64,000 nt of DNA from Lateolabrax maculatus (lineage: Eukaryota > Chordata > Actinopteri > Acropomatiformes > Lateolabracidae): NCBI GenBank assembly GCA_031216445.1, contig CM062212.1, positions 1,072,501 to 1,136,500 on the forward strand, written 5' to 3'. Positions 51,835 through 58,277 of this stretch are shown here, in pieces. The notes beneath the pieces were generated by a model, which did no database searches, had not been told where the DNA came from, and saw only the letters and a list, made by a program, of their open reading frames with translations. The first letter of the stretch is position 1. Every line of letters begins with the position of its first letter. Made by a program: the position numbers and the translations under genes.

Positions 51835-53936
51835 GCAGCCAGGCTCAGAGGCCCAGACACATGGTGCTGCTGACCTCCAGTGGTCCACTGCAGCACACAG
51901 CAAACACCGTGGCTGCATGCCAAACAGTACGGATCCGCCCTGCACCCGGGAAAGGTTCCTACTGCACACTGATGGGACCACCTGCTCTGAAACAAGTCAG
52001 CACACGAGTAAAATACAATGTCCGATTGCCTATGGCACGTAAAAAGACTTCCAATACAACTGCCTTCAGCTTCCTAGAAGCCCTGTCAATCACTGCTATC
52101 GCAAAACATCAGTGAGAAAAAGCTTTCTTTGAGATAAAGTTAAACCGCTAATCTGCTGTGAACTGAGCCAACACAGTGTTCACAATATAAGCAGCTGCTG
52201 CTTTTTCCCATTAAAACAGCCCAACTGCCTGATTCTCATTTAATCCACTACAAACCCTCTCCAAGGAAAGCCCAGGAAATCTGTGTCGCTGTATAACAGA
52301 AGCAGCCACACGGTTTGACTGACAGGTGATTTTATAGTTAAATGTTGTGTTCTGGATCAAATCCTGCATTTATACACCAACATTTATTTTCTCTTGTGCA
52401 AATTTTAACATGGTTATATAAGCTGAGTGTATCAGATCAATGTATCACTTGTTAATAAGGGTTGGGAATCTTATGATTTGATTTGTTCTGATGTTCACTT
52501 TCGATTCAGAATCAATTCTCAATTCAATGAGTAGAAAAGGGTACAATTTACTGGGTCTTTGTCCAGTGCAGTGTGCTGCAATCAAACATGAAACAATATT
52601 GCAATCATTTGGAAACACATTACTGCTTCTGTCTGTGTGAGAAGGAAATTAAAGTATTCATTTTCTGTTTCATGGGCAGAAAAAAACAAATTTGTGCTCT
52701 TGATTTTATATTGATTTTGGTATCTGACAGCCGCTTCAAGCTCTGTATCTCTCTCTGATGCCACCCAAAACAAAGCCACAAAGCCATCCCTTAATGAAAA
52801 ATACACAGTAGCTGTGTTAACCAGGCTGCCTGCTTCTGAACATCTGAATATCAGGAGTTTTTCCACATTCAAGCTCTGAGACAAAAGCTGGAGAAAGTGC
52901 ACATGCAGACCTCCCCTAAATCACTACACCTTTCATGTATATGGAGCTCAGCCTCTTTTTACTTTACTTACTAAATGTCACTGTCTGTCATGTCTTAAAT
53001 TAACAAATCTTACTGATTATGTTCACATGCCACAGTTACATTTATTATTAAATACCTGTAGCCATCACACAGTAGCCAGGAAACATTATGAACTTCATTA
53101 ATATTTATAATGAACTGTATGAAATTGTGGTGGTGGGAAGGGGGGCTGAATATTATATTTCATGTTATATAAACACAAGCACAACCTTCTTTGTTACCTA
53201 ACCCAACACTACTTGTTAAAACACAAAAACACCACGAAGGCCCTGCTCACTACAGGACGGTTCCTGTACCACTTCAGGGTTTAACCAGTCGACCACATCA
53301 TGACCACCAACCTGTTAAAGTATGATCTATGGGACCAATGAAACTGGACAGTGTCCAACCATCATTTTGGAGGTCATATTCTCTCCAAACATTAAAGTGA
53401 AATGGCTCAAGTGTCTGATGAGTTTTACAACCACTCTGACCACGATGCCAAGAATCCCTTTTTATTTACAGCAACCACTTCAGAATCAACCAAAAACCTC
53501 AGAGTAAGTAAACCATTTCTCATGGTGTGTTTGCTTTTAACCTTGAGGAAACGATTTGAGAAGACGCGTTCACTCTCCTGCCATTTAAAACCCCACTTAT
53601 AAAGTAAACATGGAAATCTCCACCCTGCCAAGTTCCCTTCATTTATATGCTGCTTTCAGGGCCTCAGGCCTAAAGTGTCTAATGTTTTATCAATAAAACA
53701 AAATACACAGAAAAAAGAAACAGCACAGTTTGCTCGTGTGACAAATTTGTTCCAAGCAGGTTATATATACTCGTACGCTTGTCACCTTTTTTTCCCACCA
53801 ACACATTTAAAAATGTGTTTAAGCACACTGTCAACACACACGGGCAAACATGCCAATTTCCAATCATCCAGAAACAAAACATCCATCTGAGAAACAAACG
53901 GCCTCGTTCACCTCAGAAAAAGAAACAAACTTAATG

Positions 53937-53983
<47 letters not shown>

Positions 53984-56449
53984 AACACACACACACACAC
54001 ACACACCTCTCATCTCGGTCTAATCCACTTCCCAGCTGGCCCATCTTCCTCTCCTTCAGCCTCAGTCATCTGTAGCCAATCCATGTAGCCATGCTGAGTC
54101 TCTGATTGGTTGTGTAAGCTGTCCAGGGACATCAAAACGAATAACCACAAATATGTGGTCGTAATACTTCTGGAAGTTACAGTAAATGTTTTTAATAAAA
54201 GCTGTAAAGTCGAGACGAACAAATTACAGTGAAAAGTGACTGATGGAAGGACGGGCTGGTCGATAACAGAACAAATACCCTTCATCCAGAAAATAATGCT
54301 CTTTCCTCTCTGTTTTACACTGCTGCCAGAATGCCAAAAGGTAAATTTCCATTTCATGTAATGTAATGGACAACAATCTTTCTTATCTGATCTTTAAGTA
54401 TCCAGGTTCAACATGGCAGGTATTGTGATCACCATTTGTAACTGTATTATTTCTCAAATCAGTAAGCCTTACTGTTAGTGTGCTTCTCATTCATACATCT
54501 TTCATGATAAAGTATTAGTAGTAGCAGTATTTGCTGGGTGTGAGGATGTGGATGTAACTATAACTGTGATGCATACTTATTTGGTTTAAAGCCAAATGAC
54601 GAATATTAACAACTAATAATGCGACGCTTTGCTGGTGAAATGGTGAGAATAGTTAACTGTATGTCACTTGGTAAGATGCCACATAGTCGAATGGACTCAT
54701 TCTGGCTTGGAAACAAGTAAAGAACTTTTCCAGAGAGAAAAGCTTCCCCTCAGCTGTCAGAAGAAACACACATCTCTGTCAGCACGGTGGACACATGGTT
54801 TTGATCTGACAGCTTTTTTCTATACCTCTTCATGAGCATCTCGCCTCCAGCAGCTCCCCCATGTCACAGCTCAACTAGGTCAGATGCAGACCCCTGCTGC
54901 ACTGAAGCCTGCACACTCTATATTATCAATCAAAAGTCATCTCAGATAGTTTGCCCTACTTCATGGGAGACGAGGCTGTGCTTTAGGCTACTTCATACAC
55001 TTTACACACACACTTACAGGGTTATACAATATTTCCTTTCCTTTGTAGATAGAATAAGAAACACTTGAAAGAAAATCAATATATACCATTTCTTTAATTG
55101 TTTTGTCTTATTAATATGATTTCACTGTGTGCAGCATGGAAGGGCTAAAACTGCATATCATTGTTCAGTCCTGTAATTTATAGTCACAATAAAGCTACAA
55201 GCATCAAACCAGCTTCAGTATAAAATCAAATCTGTGATTTATTTTCACATGACGGCGTTTTTTTTTCTCCTCAGGAAATTGTTTAGCGGAGGAGATAAGC
55301 CACCCAGGTGAAGACACATCCTGTATTGTGATCAGTTTAGGTGGTAGGTGACAGCCTAAACAATAGTCACGTTCATTAAATATACAGCGGTTGTTGTGTT
55401 CTGCCCTTTTCTCTCAGGTGAGAACTGTTATATTTATATTAATATATTTCTATAATATATTGTTATGGTGTTAGCAGAGGTGGTCTTTATGTAAGGTAAG
55501 GTTCCCAAATATATAATTTTTTCATCATTTTCCTAAAACAGCTGGACACTGTAGTTTTGAATCAAACATTACTCAAACAGGAGGAAGTTGTAAATGTAAA
55601 TTGGGGACTATTTTCAGCAGCGGATGAATCCACATCTGGCACTCTAGTGAGTTTCATCATAGGATCATAAAGGGAAATATAGAATATCAAAAGACCTGTT
55701 CCTTAACATTTGAGAACTCTGCCCTTTTAGTCAAATGAAAGACAGGGTTGTGTGGAAACGTGAGGCATGTTTTCACAGCATTAGTATCCTAAGATTAAAG
55801 ATAATATCCAGCTGAAGTGAGTCTGCCTCCTCACACGGGACAGAAACAGCAGTCAGACACCAGAGACTCAGGACTGCCTGAGAACACAGAGCCAACCAGA
55901 GACCACCTGGACATCACCTGGACATCACCTGGACATCACCTGTCCCACCTGGACATCACCTGTCCATCACCTGTCCATCACCTGTCCATCACCTGTCCCA
56001 CCTGGACATCACCTGTCCCACCTGGACATCACCTGTCCCACCTGGACATCACCTGTCCCACCTGGGTGTGACTGAGTGTCACTGACGTACTACAGTCACC
56101 ACTGTCACGTGACCACAGCGGGCGTGACGTCAGCCGGCTAACGAAGTTTGAGCCGAGGAAGCTAACGTTACCAAACTTTGCACTAACTGCCGTCGGAGCT
56201 CCGGCGGGTTGGAGCCCGCGGCTCGTTGCTGCTGTGAATCAGCGGTGACCTGAGGAGTCCCCGCTGGAGTCACAGCTCCAGGTGACACACTGTCCGCAGG
56301 TAAACAAAGCCGGGACGCTAACGGTAGCTCCGGCTAACGGCCACACAAACAAACTCACAGTAGTAAGCCACGACCGGGTCCCGTTTCTCGTGCTCCTGCG
56401 CCGTCCGCAGGTGGTGCTGGATGGGTTTGAGCTGAGCCGGGAGAGCCAT
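12666..56449 (-). CDS. vta1: vta1, vacuolar protein sorting-associated protein VTA1 homologue (LIP5), complete, 8 coding exons
   Basis: VTA1/LIP5 is the cytosolic cofactor of the AAA ATPase VPS4. It binds ESCRT-III subunits through N-terminal MIT domains and VPS4 through a C-terminal VSL domain, promoting ESCRT-III disassembly in multivesicular-body sorting. Joining 56359-56449, 46193-46287, 40332-40459, 36661-36736, 32850-32964, 23648-23890, 21623-21700 and 12666-12811 (reverse strand) gives 972 nt, 323 codons plus TGA; every intron is GT-AG and every phase agrees. Diagnostic stretches are HHLRTAQEHEKRDPVVAYYC (residues 12-31), RLYAMQTGMK, ENYALKLFLYADNED, HRKYARWKATYIHNCLKNGE, IPPGAHAPANTPAE and QKYCKYAGSALQYEDV near the C-terminus. 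The two MIT domains occupy about residues 1-165, the Gly/Pro-rich linker 166-280, and VSL the last 45. The human protein is 307 residues; the excess lies in the linker. The start is fixed by an in-frame TAA nine bases upstream and a good Kozak context (GACATGG). The family assignment is certain; exact ends of exon 7 have alternatives. Confidence 0.97.
12812..21622 (-). other. vta1 intron 7
   Basis: This is an 8.8-kb intron. In transcript order it begins with GTAAGA and then (CA)20. Around 14390-15060 the plus strand is pyrimidine-rich, meaning purine-rich in the transcript. No coding exon of another gene was recognised; scattered open frames of 60-107 codons lack any family signature. Confidence 0.8.
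21577..21616 (-). repeat. (CA)20 directly downstream of the vta1 exon 7 donor
   Basis: Forty bases of perfect GT on the plus strand, CA in the transcript, start at intron position +7 after the donor hexamer GTAAGA (21617-21622). Intronic CA repeats near donors are known hnRNP L binding sites that alter splicing. Confidence 0.95.
21623..21700 (-). CDS. vta1: vta1 coding exon 7 (frame-preserving, NAGNAG acceptor)
   Basis: Seventy-eight bases encode residues 250-275, AEAVKPVPVPRSLPTVDP then TLLNAQQQ, in the distal linker before VSL. Both ends are phase 1 and the length is a multiple of three, so skipping keeps frame. The acceptor region reads CCAGCAGAAGCAG, giving two or three tandem NAG choices that add or drop one or two residues. 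The donor is GTAAGA, followed immediately by 20 CA repeats. The match to the human AIDPALFN-type segment is moderate; the first AG is chosen here. Confidence 0.9.
21701..23647 (-). other. vta1 intron 6
   Basis: This 1.9-kb intron ends in TTGACCAG|CAG|AAG|CAG, a tandem acceptor. Apart from short AC-rich stretches around 22390-22420 and 22840, no repeat or gene is seen. Confidence 0.8.
23648..23890 (-). CDS. vta1: vta1 coding exon 6 (Gly/Pro-rich linker)
   Basis: This 243-base exon encodes residues 169-249. It starts DEYGAEGFSGQGLSQGGSF, continues through a Gly/Pro-rich stretch (GPGPAPGIGFTPSPGSGPPG), and ends in the conserved IPPGAHAPANTPAELPPP. It is the flexible linker between the MIT and VSL parts, less conserved than the rest. 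The acceptor is TCTCTGGTAG and the donor CAG|GTATGA. Both ends are phase 1, so the exon can be skipped without a frameshift. Another frame of this stretch is also open but is a shadow. Confidence 0.94.
27461..27485. repeat. (CA)n microsatellite
   Basis: About 12 CA units in vta1 intron 5. Confidence 0.9.
28000..28160 (-). repeat. SINE-like fragment
   Basis: On the minus strand GTGCCCTTTGGCAAGACACT precedes CACTAATTGTCCCAGTGGAG. It has the CTTGGGCAAGACACTGAACC core typical of tRNA-like fish retroposons, which also appears near 44610 (plus) and 35215 (minus). The tRNA-like head is absent. Confidence 0.45.
32605..32698. repeat. (CA)n microsatellite
   Basis: CA tract with periodic AAAC interruptions, 94 bp, about 150 bp downstream of vta1 exon 5 in transcript terms. 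Confidence 0.95.
32850..32964 (-). CDS. vta1: vta1 coding exon 5
   Basis: This exon encodes residues 131-168 plus one base: NIQHRKYARWKATYIHNC, then LKNGETPQSGPMGMDEDGEA. It holds the end of MIT domain 2 and the acidic start of the linker. Acceptor CTCTCCCAG, donor CAG|GTGGGT, phase 1. The intron just upstream in the transcript (plus-strand 33000-34140) is a strongly strand-asymmetric, sense-strand G-poor tract. Confidence 0.97.
33000..34140 (+). repeat. strand-asymmetric, degenerate G-rich tract
   Basis: For more than 1.1 kb the plus strand is rich in G, A and T and very poor in C. Recurring phrases (GTTGTTAGGG, GGGACATTAAAGG, GGTATTAG, GGGAACATTAATG) suggest a decayed tandem repeat with a unit of roughly 27-35 bp. 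In the vta1 transcript it is a C-rich, G-poor region at the 3' end of intron 4, next to exon 5. The unit length is an estimate by eye. Confidence 0.5.
35130..35290 (-). repeat. tRNA-like SINE-type element
   Basis: Read on the minus strand: GGTTCAAGCC (B-box-like), CCCACCATGTTGGGCAGAAT, CTTTGAGCAAGAAACTCAAT, CTGTACAGCTGCGCCCAGCC, TCCAGGATAAAGGGGGATTT. I know this order from abundant fish elements ending CTCCAGGATAAAGGGGATTT. It is non-coding. Confidence 0.55.
36661..36736 (-). CDS. vta1: vta1 coding exon 4
   Basis: Seventy-six bases complete Lys105 and encode NMIKSFYSSSLLLDVLSV followed by FGELSEE, residues 106-130, in MIT domain 2. The acceptor is TTCCTCCAG|G and the donor GAG|GTAAGA on a codon boundary. 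The human counterpart has IKSFYTASLLIDVITVFGEL, so the match is near complete apart from conservative changes. Confidence 0.97.
37766..37814. repeat. (CA)n microsatellite
   Basis: CA tract with one CCAGA interruption in vta1 intron 3. Confidence 0.9.
37945..38134. repeat. GT-rich region with (GT)15
   Basis: Interrupted GT-rich sequence ending in a pure GT tract at 38104-38134. Cys/Val-rich plus-strand frames of up to 170 codons through it are artefacts. Confidence 0.85.
39690..39780 (+). repeat. retroposon 3'-tail-like fragment
   Basis: GACTGTAAAGCACTCCGAGG, then AATGAAAATAAAATTTACTT and GACTTGG, resembles the 3' ends of fish LINE/SINE copies. Short and uncertain. Confidence 0.35.
40332..40459 (-). 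CDS. vta1: vta1 coding exon 3
   Basis: This exon encodes residues 63-104 and two bases of Lys105: MKKELSDNDSITQEVVGN, then AHIENYALKLFLYADNEDRS, then GRFHK. It begins MIT domain 2. The donor is CACAA|GTAGGG, weaker than the other vta1 donors. Keeping one more base (CACAAG) would bring an in-frame TAG, so the phase-2 donor is the only workable one. Acceptor TTGTCCAG. Confidence 0.97.
40831..40885. repeat. (GT)n microsatellite
   Basis: Twenty-seven GT units in vta1 intron 2. Confidence 0.95.
44551..44725 (+). repeat. tRNA-like SINE
   Basis: An A-box-like TGGCTCAGGAGG (44557-44568) and a B-box-like GGGTCAATCC (44601-44610) have tRNA-promoter spacing. They are followed by CTTGAGCAACACACTGAGCT and a tail with TGTAAAGCACC, AAAGTGCTTTGAGTGG and AAAAGTGCCATATGAATG. 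A G12-like run precedes it. The B box is degenerate, so it is probably no longer transcribed by Pol III. Confidence 0.65.
45184..45197 (+). promoter_or_regulatory. CTCF-like site
   Basis: CCTCTAGGGGGCGC matches 13 of 14 positions of the CTCF core consensus, plus orientation, in vta1 intron 2 beside a long GT tract. Confidence 0.35.
45271..45453. repeat. long (GT)n array
   Basis: About 180 bp of GT with GAGTGT, TATGT and GCGT interruptions in vta1 intron 2. Thr/His-rich minus-strand frames are artefacts. Confidence 0.95.
46193..46287 (-). CDS. vta1: vta1 coding exon 2
   Basis: Ninety-five bases encode residues 31-62, CRLYAMQTGMKLDSK then TPECRKFLIKLMDQLES. This is the rest of MIT domain 1. 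It enters in phase 1 and ends on a codon boundary, followed by GTAAGT. The acceptor GCAG|GT is preceded by an uninterrupted run of ten C in the sense direction, an unusual polypyrimidine tract. Confidence 0.97.
47143..47175. repeat. (CA)n microsatellite
   Basis: Sixteen CA units with one CCCA interruption. Confidence 0.9.
47526..47577. repeat. (TGA)8 and (AAG)7 compound microsatellite
   Basis: Eight TGA/GAT units, a TAAAC spacer and about seven AAG units in vta1 intron 1. Confidence 0.95.
48348..48381. repeat. 14-bp perfect GC-rich hairpin
   Basis: Arms GACCCCGGCCTTAC (48348-48361) and GTAAGGCCGGGGTC (48368-48381) with the 6-base loop AGAAGA. It could form a very stable stem in either strand's RNA. 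Confidence 0.85.
51357..51391 (+). repeat. dispersed repeat segment, copy 1
   Basis: Thirty-five bases beginning TTGGGGACTATTTTCAGC and ending GATGAATCCACAT recur at 55601-55635 with one mismatch, in the same orientation. Confidence 0.75.
51763..51832. repeat. (CA)n microsatellite
   Basis: About 33 CA units with one early CCCA interruption. Confidence 0.95.
53938..54006. repeat. (CA)n microsatellite
   Basis: About 33 CA units with GCAC and AAAC interruptions. Confidence 0.95.
55601..55635 (+). repeat. dispersed repeat segment, copy 2
   Basis: Second copy of the 35-bp segment at 51357-51391, one mismatch (G to A). The flanks do not align closely, so both are likely fragments of one old interspersed family. 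Confidence 0.75.
55905..56059 (+). repeat. 9/11-bp minisatellite beside the vta1 CpG island
   Basis: Fifteen units of three related types: A = ACCTGGACATC, B = ACCTGTCCATC, C = ACCTGTCCC, in the order AAACABBBCACACAC. The last part is a 20-bp AC dimer repeated. It lies 300 bp inside intron 1 and 45 bp from the CLEAR site. A plus-strand frame of 84 codons (repeating DITCPTW) is an artefact. Confidence 0.95.
56104..56132. promoter_or_regulatory. CLEAR-type E-box plus CRE in the vta1 5' CpG island
   Basis: 56104-56113 is GTCACGTGAC, a perfect match to the CLEAR consensus bound by TFEB/MITF/USF proteins. Twelve bases further, 56125-56132 is TGACGTCA, a perfect CRE. Both are palindromes, so they have no strand. 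They lie about 230 bp inside vta1 intron 1, still in the CpG-rich block. As vta1 serves endosome/lysosome traffic, a TFEB link is plausible but inferred. Confidence 0.5.
56359..56449 (-). CDS. vta1: vta1 coding exon 1
   Basis: This exon encodes residues 1-30 plus the first base of Cys31, starting MALPAQLKPIQHHLR and ending DPVVAYY. It is the first helix of MIT domain 1. The donor is T|GTGAGT, phase 1. The human protein has a slightly longer Ala/Leu/Pro-rich N-terminus. Here an in-frame TAA stands nine bases before the ATG, so a longer start is excluded. Confidence 0.96.
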
Positions 56450-56600
56450 GTCTGTTTAAAAACCGTCCGGGAGACGAAGACACAGCAGAGACGCTGAGCA
56501 GCTCCTTGTTGTTGGTAGCCAGTGTTCTCTTCACTTCCGCGTGTTGGTCCAATAGGAGCGGCCGCCTACGCGGGACAGATGACGTCACCGGCTGCATTCC
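56450..56600 (-). promoter_or_regulatory. vta1: vta1 promoter and 5' UTR (CpG-rich)
   Basis: Just upstream of the start codon the sequence is CpG-rich, without a TATA box. In promoter order, moving away from the gene, it contains a canonical ETS site (CGGAAGTG on the minus strand, 56532-56539), a CCAAT box (56549-56553) and a perfect palindromic CRE, TGACGTCA (56580-56587). This combination is typical of broadly expressed, initiator-type promoters. Transcription probably starts between about 56470 and 56525; that position is inferred, not seen. Confidence 0.65.
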
Positions 56601-56939
56601 TGACAGTAGGTTTCTGTGATCCGGTCCAACGAGTTGGACACTGGTGGGACTTCAGCATTATCGGGACTTCTGGGGATATTTTCCATCTGTTCTGTCAGTG
56701 TATTTACACAAAATACGGATGATTTTCCAAGGAAAAAGAGGAGCAAATCTGAATTTTGAAAGCAACTAAAGTGCAACTGCTTTTACTCACAGAGACATGG
56801 ACTGACTCCTAAACTAACTAACTATCTGGACATGACACCAAAATGAGACAAAAAGGCAGTGAAAACTTATATTTTGTAAAATACAGCAGCCTTTATGCAC
56901 ATACTTGTGTTTTTTTCTCTGGTTATGTGATCAGTTTTG

Positions 56940-57110
56940 TGTACATATGTGTTCATACTCTATATTTATCTTAATGTAGTCATATATACTGTTATTTGTA
57001 TCACCTGTATACATACAGTATGTGCATTACTCTGCACTGTACTGTTTTTTGAAGTGCATCTCATTGTCAGTAGGCCTACTTGTAATCTAATCTAATAAAG
57101 TGTGTATGCC
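56940..57110 (+). repeat. LINE 3'-end-like fragment
   Basis: ACAGTATGTGCATTACTCTG, then GAAGTGCATCTCATTGTCAG and AATAAAGTGTG resemble the tail of fish LINEs, in which GCATCTCATTG-like text precedes AATAAAGT. No coding part is present. Confidence 0.35.
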
Positions 57111-57878
57111 TTCATATTGTTCTGTTACTGAGGAATACAAGGATTCATGGCAGTTATGAAAACATAAAACAGAAATATATCTTATTGTTATTAATATACT
57201 GATTTTATTTGTGGAATTTCCTCAATTTGAACATTAGATTGAGTCTTTTAAGTTTATCGATTATATGAATACATAATCAACCTGCTCACCTGTGCCCTTT
57301 ACACTAAAAACAAGCTTTTTATTTTATATTTAATGTAGCCTATAATACTGTATTATAATAATGATGCAGTGCAGGTCTTGGTTCTGTCACACTTCAGTGT
57401 TTGACATGTCATGACAGTGTGGACATTTACTCTCTCTGATGTTCGGTTCTACATAATTTAAGCAGCAAAGTATAATTTGTCTTATTGCTAAACCAGCAAG
57501 ACCAATTAATGCATTCATTTATTTTTTCATAAAAACATGAATAATAAATAGACATTAATGATAAATAAATAGACATTTTCAAACAAACTATGCAGTAATA
57601 ATGACGTATAAGAACTGAGAGTGACTGCTCCGTGCCAATTCTGATAAAAAGGTAACTCATAAGAGACAGTAATTGAGTTTTGATCACCCTCAGAGTCAGG
57701 CAGGATTAGACCCGTTTTAAAGTTCCACCCAGGATATTCAGGTCTGAGGTCAAGTTAAAACCATGAGCCTCCAGTCTGCAGTCAGGCATACAAGCCAAAA
57801 CATTTTCACAATGAACAAAACAAAGACATACTGAACAAGGCAAATCACAACAAATTGGACAAAATTGAATTTCCCAGA

Positions 57879-58277
57879 AAGTGGGTGGGCTTGGAGCAGA
57901 CACATTTTCTGTTCCAGTCAGGAGAGTTTATGGCCCGCGGTAAAACTGAGAACTTCGATCTGTTTGGTTTAGCTTGCGGCTGAGTGAACCTGTGACCCGA
58001 AAGGCACAACAAAGGAAGGACGTTGTTTCGTAGACTCTCGTGTTTTGACTTCGGTGAGGCCTGTCTGCCGGCTGCCAGAGTTTTTCTGGTCCAAACCATG
58101 ATGGAAAACTTTGTTGTATGTTTGTATGTGGTCGTTTAGGTTCACACTGCCCAGTTTCTAGTGAACCATGGCTCGGAAACAAGAGTCACATGAAGTCTGC
58201 AGAGCAGTTGTGGTTAGAGACTTGGGCCTTCGTGGGCTGATGGATGGACGGAGACTCTGCTCCAAGCCCACCCACTT
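57879..58277. mobile_element. 400-bp segment bounded by a 22-bp inverted repeat (possible MITE)
   Basis: 57879-57900 and 58256-58277 are perfect 22-bp inverted copies (left arm begins AAGTGGGTGGGCTTGG). The inside shows weaker inverted similarity (AGTGAACC/GGTTCACA; ACAACAAAG both sides). No target-site duplication is evident and there is no transposase. Other explanations are two opposite copies of a short dispersed repeat. Confidence 0.4.

Larger units (their letters stand above)
46288..56358 (-). other. vta1 intron 1
   Basis: This is a 10.1-kb GT-AG intron. Its 5' 450 bp still belong to the CpG island and hold the CLEAR/CRE sites and an 11-bp-based minisatellite. It also contains CA repeats at 47143-47175, 51763-51832 and 53938-54006, a (TGA)n(AAG)n compound repeat at 47526-47577, a perfect GC-rich hairpin at 48348-48381, and two copies of a 35-bp dispersed-repeat segment. 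No exon of another gene was recognised. Confidence 0.85.

Noticed and set aside
55817..56071. 84-codon plus-strand frame with repeating DITCPTW/DITW
   Set aside because: Translation of the 9/11-bp minisatellite.
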